18,969 bases of DNA from Flavobacteriales bacterium UBA6969 (GTDB lineage: Bacteria > Bacteroidota > Bacteroidia > Flavobacteriales_D > Sanyastnellaceae): NCBI GenBank assembly GCA_002448555.1, contig DJYV01000022.1:1-18969 (forward strand), written 5' to 3'. The notes below the pieces were generated by a model. That model saw only the letters and a list, made by a program, of their open reading frames with translations. It made no database searches and was not told the DNA's origin. How positions within the stretch are numbered: position 1 is the stretch's first letter; each line of letters starts with the position of its first letter. The position numbers and the translations under genes are program-made. Below are positions 1 through 6,492 of the stretch, piece by piece.

Positions 1-1332
1 TACGCCTGTGACTTGATTGGGAAGGGTTTGGCTTACGTCGATGACCAAAGTGCCGAACAGATCGCTTCGCAAAAAGGCGCCCCCGGTACTCCGGGCAACA
101 ACAGCCCTTTCCGGGAGCGAACGGCCGAGGAAAACCTCCGCTTGTTCGAAGAAATGAAAGCAGGCCAATGTCAAGAGGGCGAACGCGTTCTGCGCGCCAA
201 GATTGACATGACCCATGACAACATGTTGATGCGCGACCCGGTGATTTATCGGGTGAAGTATGTCGAACACCACCGAACTGGAAACGATTGGGTAATCTAC
301 CCGATGTATGATTTTGCGCACGGCCAATCGGATTCCATTGAACGCATCTCCCACAGCCTGTGTTCGTTGGAGTTTGAAAACCACCGTCCCCTCTACAACT
401 GGTTTATTCAAGCATTGGATATCTACCCAAGTGAACAGACGGAATTTGCCCGGCTCAATTTGAATTATACCATCATGTCGAAGCGCAAGTTGCTGCGTCT
501 GGTCGAGGAAGGGGTGGTAGACGGCTGGGACGATCCCCGCATGCCAACCATTTCTGGATTGCGACGACGCGGGTACACCCCGGAGAGCATTCGGGTATTC
601 GCAGACCGCGTAGGTGTTGCGAAGCGCAACAACACCATCGACGTGAGTTTGCTGGAATGGTCGCTGAGAGACGATTTGAATCGTCGCGCCCCACGTGTAA
701 TGGCGGTGTTGAATCCCATTCGCCTAGTTGTGCTGAATTACCCCGAAGGCCAAACGGAGATGCTGACAACGGTCAACAATCCAGAAGACGAAGCGGCGGG
801 TGCGCGTGAGATTCCGTTCGGGCGAGAGCTGTGGATGGAAGCCGATGATTTCCGAGTGGATGTCAACAAAAAGTGGTTCCGGTTGGCTCCTGGACGAACG
901 GTGCGTTTGAAATCTGCTTACATCGTTGAATACGCAGACCACATCGAGGATGAACACGGCAACGTGACCGAAGTTCATGTGAACTACATTCCGAACAGCC
1001 GCAGTGGCCAAGACACGTCGGGTGTAAAGCCGAAGGGCACGCTCCACTGGGTTGCCGCGGACCAAGCTGAGGATGCGGAGGTGCGGTTGTACGACCGGCT
1101 GTTCCGGGAGGCTTCGCCAGAAGCCGATGGGGATTTCATGGATGCCTTGAATCCCAACAGCTTGGAAATTCTCAAAGGGTGCAAAGTGGAGCCTTCCTTG
1201 GCCCATGCCCAAGTGGGGACGGTCTTCCAATTCACTCGGTTGGGTTATTTCACCTTGGATTCGAAATACAGCACCCCGGGGTCACCCGTGTTCAACCGAG
1301 CTGTGACCCTCAAGGACGGCTGGAAAGGGTAG
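1..1332 (+). CDS. glnS: Glutaminyl-tRNA synthetase, 5'-truncated by window edge
   Basis: This cytoplasmic class I aminoacyl-tRNA synthetase attaches glutamine to tRNA-Gln. The reading frame is open from base 1 (Tyr-Ala-Cys-Asp before the first possible TTG start at 13), so the true start lies upstream. About 443 residues are visible. The family is about 550 residues long (E. coli GlnRS 554), so roughly 110 residues, including the HIGH motif, are missing. The conserved stretch HGQSDSIERISHSLCSLEF (about residues 107-125 of the visible part) and the KMSKS equivalent MSKRK (about 159-163) identify the catalytic domain. The two beta-barrel anticodon-binding domains follow, up to the normal C-terminus. 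It ends nine bases before the convergent CCA-adding gene, with no hairpin between. The assignment is secure; GluRS is unlikely because the MSKRK and THSLC-like motifs are those of GlnRS. Confidence 0.96.
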   Translation, partial: YACDLIGKGLAYVDDQSAEQIASQKGAPGTPGNNSPFRERTAEENLRLFEEMKAGQCQEGERVLRAKIDMTHDNMLMRDPVIYRVKYVEHHRTGNDWVIYPMYDFAHGQSDSIERISHSLCSLEFENHRPLYNWFIQALDIYPSEQTEFARLNLNYTIMSKRKLLRLVEEGVVDGWDDPRMPTISGLRRRGYTPESIRVFADRVGVAKRNNTIDVSLLEWSLRDDLNRRAPRVMAVLNPIRLVVLNYPEGQTEMLTTVNNPEDEAAGAREIPFGRELWMEADDFRVDVNKKWFRLAPGRTVRLKSAYIVEYADHIEDEHGNVTEVHVNYIPNSRSGQDTSGVKPKGTLHWVAADQAEDAEVRLYDRLFREASPEADGDFMDALNPNSLEILKGCKVEPSLAHAQVGTVFQFTRLGYFTLDSKYSTPGSPVFNRAVTLKDGWKG

Positions 1333-1341
1333 GCAGCGCTG

Positions 1342-2766
1342 TTATTTTGGTGACAGGCCCATTTTGGCCGCCAACTCGAGCATGAGTTCTTTGGCCGGTC
1401 CCGGCTCATTGGGAATCTCTCCGTCCAAAATGGCTTCCTTGATGGCGTTTTTCAAGTCGCCAATTGGCTTGCTCGGTGGAATGCCGAAGGTGTCCATGAT
1501 TTCTTCACCGGAGATGGGCGGCTGGAAATTGCGCAAGTGATCTTTCTCCTCGACGTCTTTCAATTTCTGCACCACGATGTCGTAGTTGGCGAGGTAACGC
1601 TTAACGCGCGCTTCGTTTTTGGAGGTGATGTCCGCGCGGCACAGGATCATTAGGGCATCGATGTCATCGCCTGCATCGAATAGCAGTCGGCGTACGGCGC
1701 TGTCGGTGATTTGATTTTTGGTGAGCGCAATGGGCCGCAGGTGCAACAGCACAAGCTTTTGGACAAACTTCATTTTGTGGTCCAAAGGCAGCTTCATGCG
1801 TTTGAAGATTTTGGGCACCATGCGGGCGCCCTTGTCCTCGTGTCCGTGAAATGTCCAGCCGTGGTTGCGTTGAAAGCGTTTCGTGGCAGGCTTTGCAATG
1901 TCATGAAGGATGGCCGCCCAACGCAACCAAAGGTCGTTGGAGACTTTCGCCACGTTGTCCAACACTTCCAGTGTGTGGTAGAAGTTGTCTTTATGCCCAA
2001 CTCCATCGCGCCATTCCACGCCTTTGAGTGCCTCCATCTCGGGGAAGATGACGCCCAGCAATCCGCACTTGTCGAGCAACTTGAATCCAATCGAAGGCCG
2101 TGGGCTCAAGATGATCTTGTGCAGCTCGGTGTGGATCCGCTCTTGGCTGATGATTTCCATGCGGTTGGCATTCCGCTGAATGGAAGCGACGTTGGAGTCG
2201 GTGATGCGGAAGTGCAGCTGGGTGGCAAACCGGATGGCTCGTAGCATCCGCAGCGGATCATCGCTGAACGTAATGTCCGGATCTAGTGGTGTCTGGATGC
2301 ATTCATTCTCCAGGTCGCGTACGCCTTCAAAGGGGTCGACGAGGTTGCCGAACGTCCCCTCATTCAAGCTGATAGCGAGGGCATTGATGGTGAAGTCCCT
2401 TCGGTTTTGATCATCCTCAATAGTGCCGTACTCCACGATGGGCTTGCGGCTACCGCGTTCGTAGGATTCTTTCCGGGCGCCGACGAATTCGACCTCCCAG
2501 TCGCGGTAGCGGAACATAGCCGTACCGAAGTTTTTGAAGACCGTGACTTTGCCGGCGTTCAGGGCGTTGGAGGCTTTCTTGGCCAATTCGATGCCGCTGC
2601 CTTCAACCACGATGTCGATGTCTTTGCATCGGCGTTGAAGCAAAAGGTCCCGCACGAATCCACCAATGGCGTAGGCTGACTTTCCTTCCTCGTCCGCAAT
2701 TTTTCCAATGGTCTTGAACAGCGGATGGTTCAGGTGGGCCGAGTAGTTCATGGCTTCTGCGGACAT
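1342..2766 (-). CDS. cca: CCA-adding tRNA nucleotidyltransferase with HD domain
   Basis: This class II nucleotidyltransferase (poly(A) polymerase/CCA enzyme family) adds or repairs the 3' CCA of tRNAs. That activity is needed here because the tRNA in this window has no encoded CCA. The protein has 474 residues. The N-terminal catalytic domain shows GGFVRD (35-40) and the metal-binding pair DID (49-51), then RRDFTINALAI (122-132) and DPLRMLRAIRF (170-180). An HD phosphohydrolase-like domain follows with H264, H288-D289 and H307/H309. It is the last gene of the minus-strand phoH-purC-tsaC operon, 25 bases after the tsaC stop. A second in-frame ATG at 2751 (Met6, MNYSAHLNHPLFKTIG) matches the usual N-terminus of Bacteroidota homologues at least as well as the start given here. 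Family assignment is firm. Whether it adds all of CCA or only part cannot be told by eye. Confidence 0.93.
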   Translation of the reverse strand: MSAEAMNYSAHLNHPLFKTIGKIADEEGKSAYAIGGFVRDLLLQRRCKDIDIVVEGSGIELAKKASNALNAGKVTVFKNFGTAMFRYRDWEVEFVGARKESYERGSRKPIVEYGTIEDDQNRRDFTINALAISLNEGTFGNLVDPFEGVRDLENECIQTPLDPDITFSDDPLRMLRAIRFATQLHFRITDSNVASIQRNANRMEIISQERIHTELHKIILSPRPSIGFKLLDKCGLLGVIFPEMEALKGVEWRDGVGHKDNFYHTLEVLDNVAKVSNDLWLRWAAILHDIAKPATKRFQRNHGWTFHGHEDKGARMVPKIFKRMKLPLDHKMKFVQKLVLLHLRPIALTKNQITDSAVRRLLFDAGDDIDALMILCRADITSKNEARVKRYLANYDIVVQKLKDVEEKDHLRNFQPPISGEEIMDTFGIPPSKPIGDLKNAIKEAILDGEIPNEPGPAKELMLELAAKMGLSPK

Positions 2767-2791
2767 GGGTTCAAAGGTACGCGGATAGCAG

Positions 2792-3388
2792 TTAGCTCCT
2801 CAAAATGCGCATGCGCCCTGCGTCGTCAAAGTGGACGAGCATGGAGGATTGGCTTGAATTCAGATCGGCTCGGCGGTAATGAGCATTGAAGTCCACGGAA
2901 TTGGTGACCCGCTCGTCAACTTCATTGAAGGTTTGCGGGGTGGGTTGCTTGGCCAGGTTGGCGCTGGTGGAAGCGAGGGGGGCTCCGATTCCCTGAATCA
3001 GAAAACTCATGTAGGGGTCGGATACGAGGCGAACCGCGATGGATCCATCTTCTCGTACCATGCCAGGAGCAAAGGTGTGACGCACCTGGCCGCCGAGCGT
3101 ACCCACGAGCGTGACAGGCCGGTCACTCACTTCCAGCAGTTCCCACGCCGCTTCCGGCAAATTGGGAAGCAATTGCTCCAGTGCCTGTTCCGAATCCACG
3201 AGCATGAGCAAGGTCTCGGATGTGGCGCGCTGCTTGATGTCAAAAATGCGCTGCACCCCCGTCGTGGACGTTGCGTCTGCTGCAAGTCCCCAAACGGTAT
3301 CGGTGGGATGCGAAATGACGCCGTCGTTCCGCAACGCCCGCACCGCTGCGAGGGCGTCTTCGTGCCAGTGCGGACGCTTCTTACCCAT
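2792..3388 (-). CDS. tsaC: L-threonylcarbamoyladenylate synthase (TsaC/Sua5 short form)
   Basis: This YrdC-fold enzyme makes threonylcarbamoyl-AMP from threonine, bicarbonate and ATP. It is the first step of the universal t6A37 modification of tRNAs reading ANN codons. The product is 198 residues. PTDTVWGLAADAT near the N-terminus and STSANLA near residue 150 are the family's nucleotide-binding motifs. KQRATSETLLMLV corresponds to the usual K-x-R motif region. The length fits TsaC rather than full Sua5, which has an extra C-terminal domain. The frame stays open upstream to 3661, but those 91 residues are low-complexity shadow of purC. The start at 3388 begins directly with a YrdC-type N-terminus and overlaps the purC stop by eight bases, which suggests translational coupling. 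Downstream is cca, another tRNA-maturation gene. Confidence 0.92.
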   Translation of the reverse strand: MGKKRPHWHEDALAAVRALRNDGVISHPTDTVWGLAADATSTTGVQRIFDIKQRATSETLLMLVDSEQALEQLLPNLPEAAWELLEVSDRPVTLVGTLGGQVRHTFAPGMVREDGSIAVRLVSDPYMSFLIQGIGAPLASTSANLAKQPTPQTFNEVDERVTNSVDFNAHYRRADLNSSQSSMLVHFDDAGRMRILRS

Positions 3389-4337
3389 GGGTGTTGGCTG
3401 CAATCCAATCGGCCACGACCACTTCGATGTCGCGCTCCAAATGTTTTGAGACCGTGCGTTCGAAGGGTTGCCCGGTGACTTGTTCGTAGAGCCCGACGTA
3501 CCGATCGGTGACCTCATTGATGAAGGAGTCCGGCATGTCCGGAACCGTTTGGCCTTCAAGGCCCATGAAGTCATTCGCCATGAGCCATTCGCGAACGAAT
3601 TCTTTGCTGAGTTGCTTCTGCTGCTCGCCGAGGTCTTGCCGCTCTTGGTAGCCTTCTGCAATGAAATACCGGGAGCTATCCGGCGTGTGGATCTCGTCGA
3701 TTAAGAACAACTTTCCATCTCGCAATCCAAATTCGTATTTGGTGTCCACTAGAATCAACCCTTGTTCGCGCGCCATTTCAGTGCCGCGCTGGAACAGTGC
3801 CCGGGTCACCCGTTCGAGCTCGCTGTACAATTCGGGTGAGACGATGTTGCGCTTCAGAATGTCTTCTTTGCTGATGTCTTCGTCGTGGCCTTCTTCCGCT
3901 TTCGTCGCCGGTGTGATGATGGGCTCCGGGAAGCGATCGTGTTCTTTCATGCCTTCTGGCAGGGCCACTCCACACAGGACCCGCTTGCCTGACTTGTAGG
4001 TCCGCCAGGCGTGGCCTGTTAAGTACCCACGGATGACCATCTCGAGGCGGATGGGCTCACACGCATGTCCAATGGTCACTTGTGGATGGGGCGTATCCAC
4101 TTTCCATGTGGGGACGATGTCGGAAACGGCGTCGAGGAAATAGCTCGCGATGCCATTCAGCACTTGGCCCTTGAAGGGTATGGGCTTTGGCAGGATGACA
4201 TCAAATGCACTGATGCGGTCGGATACCACAGCAACCATCAAGTCGTCAGCGATGGAATACATATCGCGCACCTTTCCGTGGTATGCACTGGTCTGGGTGG
4301 GGAATTGAAAGCGCGACGCGTGAAGGGATTGGCTCAT
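3381..4337 (-). CDS. purC: SAICAR synthase (phosphoribosylaminoimidazole-succinocarboxamide synthase)
   Basis: This enzyme joins CAIR and aspartate with ATP to form SAICAR in cytoplasmic de novo purine synthesis. The 318 residues match the longer, yeast Ade1-like form common in Bacteroidota rather than the ~237-residue E. coli form. Recognisable stretches are GKVRDMYSI near the N-terminus, VVSDRISAFDVILP, RGYLTGHAW, LILVDTKYEFGL and DEIHTPDSSRYF, covering the ATP- and CAIR-binding regions. The ATG at 4337 overlaps the phoH stop in an ATGA arrangement (4334-4337), and its own TAA overlaps the tsaC start by eight bases. It is therefore probably co-translated with both. The pairing of phoH and purC recurs in Bacteroidota as I recall, but no functional link is established. 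Confidence 0.95.
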   Translation of the reverse strand: MSQSLHASRFQFPTQTSAYHGKVRDMYSIADDLMVAVVSDRISAFDVILPKPIPFKGQVLNGIASYFLDAVSDIVPTWKVDTPHPQVTIGHACEPIRLEMVIRGYLTGHAWRTYKSGKRVLCGVALPEGMKEHDRFPEPIITPATKAEEGHDEDISKEDILKRNIVSPELYSELERVTRALFQRGTEMAREQGLILVDTKYEFGLRDGKLFLIDEIHTPDSSRYFIAEGYQERQDLGEQQKQLSKEFVREWLMANDFMGLEGQTVPDMPDSFINEVTDRYVGLYEQVTGQPFERTVSKHLERDIEVVVADWIAANTHG

Positions 4338-5296
4338 GCTTTGGTGGGTGAGGTTTCTTCGGACTTTTCAAATGCTTGAATGACGGCTTTTACCAACCGG
4401 TGTCGAATGACATCGGTACCGTCCAATTCGATGAACGAAATGCCATCGATGTTGGGAAGCAGGCGCTTGGCGTACTTCAGGCCAGAGGCTTGCTTGTGGG
4501 GGAGGTCGATTTGCGAGGCATCGCCGGTGACGACAAATTTGGCCTCTTTGCCCATGCGGGTGAGGAACATCTTGATTTGAGCAACCGTGGTGTTTTGGGC
4601 TTCATCCAAAATCACAAACGCTTTGTCGAGCGTCCGTCCGCGCATGAAGGCAAGCGGTGCAATCTCGATCACACCTTTTTCGAGGTAATCCGCCACCTTG
4701 TCGTACGGCAGCATGTCGGTCAGGGCGTCGTACAACGGCTGCAAGTAGGGATCCAGCTTTTCTTTCAAGTCGCCGGGCAAGAAACCAAGGTTTTCGCCGG
4801 CTTCCACAGCGGGTCGGGTCAAGATGATTTTCTTGACGCGTTTGTCCTTCAGGGCTGCAACCGCCATGGCAACAGCGGTGTACGTTTTGCCGGTGCCGGC
4901 GGGACCGATGGCGAAGACCATGTCGTCTTTTCGGATGGCGTCCACCAACCGCTGCTGGTTGCGTGTGCGGGCCGTGATGCGGTTGCCATTCGGGCCGTAG
5001 ACCAGCGTATCATCCTTTTTGGACTGGATTAACACCTGAGATTCATCCGCTCCGATGAGGCGGTGAATGTCGTCTTCGCCCAATGCGTTGTACCGTTCGA
5101 TGTGCCAGAGGATCATGCGCAACACTTCATCAAACCGCCCCACATCCTCCGCCGCTCCTTGTGCGAAAACGGTATCCCCGCGAGTGATCAGATGCAACTT
5201 TGGAAACGCCGACTTGAGGATGCGCCAGTTGGTATTTTCTGGGCCCAAGAGCAACAAGGGATCAACACCTTCTATGGATATCTCTTTCTTTTGCAT
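4334..5296 (-). CDS. phoH: PhoH family P-loop ATPase
   Basis: This is a cytoplasmic ATP-binding protein of the PhoH/PhoL family, linked in other bacteria to phosphate starvation and to RNA or ribosome metabolism; its exact reaction is unsettled. The product has 320 residues, a typical length. The N-terminal third is the KH-like region seen in PhoL/YbeZ proteins. Walker A is GPAGTGKT (131-138), Walker B is VILDEAQ (228-234), and TRPAVEAGENLGFLPGDL (160-177) and VVTGDASQIDLP (255-266) are family signatures. The frame is open up to 5527, but the 77 upstream residues are antisense to the SAM hydrolase gene. The ATG at 5296 gives the normal N-terminus MQKKEISIEG. It is the first gene of the minus-strand operon and is divergent from the SAM hydrolase with only 36 bases between. 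Confidence 0.95.
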   Translation of the reverse strand: MQKKEISIEGVDPLLLLGPENTNWRILKSAFPKLHLITRGDTVFAQGAAEDVGRFDEVLRMILWHIERYNALGEDDIHRLIGADESQVLIQSKKDDTLVYGPNGNRITARTRNQQRLVDAIRKDDMVFAIGPAGTGKTYTAVAMAVAALKDKRVKKIILTRPAVEAGENLGFLPGDLKEKLDPYLQPLYDALTDMLPYDKVADYLEKGVIEIAPLAFMRGRTLDKAFVILDEAQNTTVAQIKMFLTRMGKEAKFVVTGDASQIDLPHKQASGLKYAKRLLPNIDGISFIELDGTDVIRHRLVKAVIQAFEKSEETSPTKA

Positions 5297-5332
5297 GTGC
5301 GGGCATAAAAATACGTTCCCCAATTTTGTAAA
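5297..5332. promoter_or_regulatory. Short divergent promoter region between phoH and SAM hydrolase
   Basis: Only 36 bases separate the two divergent starts, so both promoters must lie here or inside the neighbouring genes. On the minus strand, TATTTTTA (plus coordinates 5306-5313) matches the Bacteroidota -7 consensus TAnnTTTG at all but the last base. A TTG (5337-5339) lies 23 bases further upstream, at the edge of the accepted spacing. Transcription would then start almost at the phoH ATG. On the plus strand, CAATTTTG (5321-5328) is also one base from consensus and would give an almost leaderless SAM hydrolase message. Both are weak matches read by eye. Confidence 0.3.
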
Positions 5333-6151
5333 ATGCCAATCGTGACCCTTACATCTGACTTTGGTCTGGACAGCCACTACACGGCCGTAATCAAAGGGGC
5401 GCTGCACAAGCGTGTAGAGGATGTGCGAATCGTGGATATATCGCATCGGATTCGAAAATTCGATGCCGTGGAGGCTGCGTTTGTGCTTCGGTCGGTATAC
5501 CGTGAATTTCCTGAGGGGAGCATCCATTTAATCTGCGTTCGCAGTGCCGAAACGCCTGAGAGTCCGCACCGACTGGTGCGGTTGGATGGGCATTACTTCA
5601 TCGGTGCGGATACGGGTGTTTTCCGGCTGTTATCCGATAAACAACCCGAAGGCGTATTCGACTTTTCAGGGCTGAATTTGGATGTGTCTGCGCCCACCTT
5701 TCCCGAGCGGGAAGTCTTTGTCCCGGCCGCTGCACATCTGGCGCGTGGAGGAAAGGAGGACCTCATCGGTCGCTCCACGGGTGGACTCAAAGAAGCCCAG
5801 CCGCGCTGCTTGAGTTATGACGATGACACATTGATCGGCCATGTGGTGTACATCGACGATTACGGCAACGTCATCACGAACATCAGCCGCACAGCGTTCA
5901 AGGAATTTGGAAAGGGGCGGCCGTTTGAAATCCAATTGCGCACCAGCAGAATATCCATTCGTAAGATGTCAGAGCACTACGAGGACGTGCAAGTCGGTAA
6001 AGAAGTGGCCGTGTTTAATTACGCTGGATTGCTCGAGATTGCCATGAACAACCACAGCGCCCCTGGCGATCGAGGCGGTGCAGATGCGTTGCTGGGACTG
6101 AAGCGCGACCAAGTGGTGCGTGTCCAATTTGAATCCGGAACCCTGTTGTGA
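5333..6151 (+). CDS. SAM hydrolase (S-adenosyl-L-methionine hydroxide adenosyltransferase, DUF62)
   Basis: Members of this family use water as nucleophile to split SAM into adenosine and methionine; they are relatives of the SAM-dependent fluorinase and chlorinase. The product has 272 residues, a normal length. Motifs visible are TLTSDFG (6-11 region), HYFIGADTGVF (87-97), FVPAAAHLARG (129-139) and VVYIDDYGNVITNI (171-184), placing the N-terminal SAM-binding and C-terminal barrel domains in the usual order. It lacks an obvious halogenase insertion, so hydrolysis is the conservative call. It starts the plus-strand operon, and its stop overlaps the start of the next gene, so the two are likely coupled. 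The biological purpose of SAM hydrolysis in these bacteria is unknown. Confidence 0.9.
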   Translation: MPIVTLTSDFGLDSHYTAVIKGALHKRVEDVRIVDISHRIRKFDAVEAAFVLRSVYREFPEGSIHLICVRSAETPESPHRLVRLDGHYFIGADTGVFRLLSDKQPEGVFDFSGLNLDVSAPTFPEREVFVPAAAHLARGGKEDLIGRSTGGLKEAQPRCLSYDDDTLIGHVVYIDDYGNVITNISRTAFKEFGKGRPFEIQLRTSRISIRKMSEHYEDVQVGKEVAVFNYAGLLEIAMNNHSAPGDRGGADALLGLKRDQVVRVQFESGTLL

Positions 6152-6465
6152 TGCTGCTCCGCATTGTGAAAATGGAGTTCGATCCCGCTCAAGTGGAGGC
6201 ATTCGATGACTTGTTTGCTCGCGCCCAAGCCCGCATTGAGGCGATGCCCGGTTGTCACCAAGTCCGTCTTCTGAAAGGGCACGGGGACAAACCGATTCGC
6301 ACGACGTTGAGCTGGTGGGAGCGTGAATCCGATCTGCAGGCCTACCGAAAGTCCCAGCTGTTTGGCGAGGTTTGGCCAAAAACGAAGGCCATGTTCAGTG
6401 CACCGCCGGTGGCCTGGTCTTCCGATTGGCCCGCAGATGAGACGATTCCAGGTGTCGCTGAATGA
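6151..6465 (+). CDS. ABM-fold protein (putative monooxygenase-like, dimeric alpha/beta barrel)
   Basis: This small protein has 104 residues and resembles the antibiotic biosynthesis monooxygenase (ABM) superfamily. Visible signs are the opening strand MLLRIVKMEF, a helix with PAQVEAFDDLFAR, the strand GCHQVRLLKG, TLSWWERESDLQAYRKS, and a C-terminal helix around FGEVWPKTKAMF. The ABM fold covers monooxygenases, heme-degrading enzymes and stress proteins, so no reaction is assigned. The ATG at 6151 shares its A with the preceding TGA (TGATG), which indicates translational coupling. A GTG at 6148 would add one residue. The gldFG fusion follows 27 bases later, so it probably belongs to the same transcript. 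Confidence 0.75.
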   Translation: MLLRIVKMEFDPAQVEAFDDLFARAQARIEAMPGCHQVRLLKGHGDKPIRTTLSWWERESDLQAYRKSQLFGEVWPKTKAMFSAPPVAWSSDWPADETIPGVAE

Positions 6466-6492
6466 TGGCAAAGCCTTAACTTCGTCGCTACG

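Noticed and set aside
724..1230. Minus-strand open frame of 168 residues inside glnS
   Set aside because: The region encodes the conserved anticodon-binding domains of GlnRS on the plus strand, and the antisense product resembles nothing.
3389..3661. N-terminal extension of 91 residues on the TsaC frame
   Set aside because: It is rich in Ser, Arg and Lys, has no family resemblance and lies wholly within purC in another frame. The YrdC domain begins at the ATG at 3388.
5297..5527. N-terminal extension of 77 residues on the PhoH frame
   Set aside because: Most of it is antisense to the SAM hydrolase gene, and the PhoH family starts at the Met at 5296.
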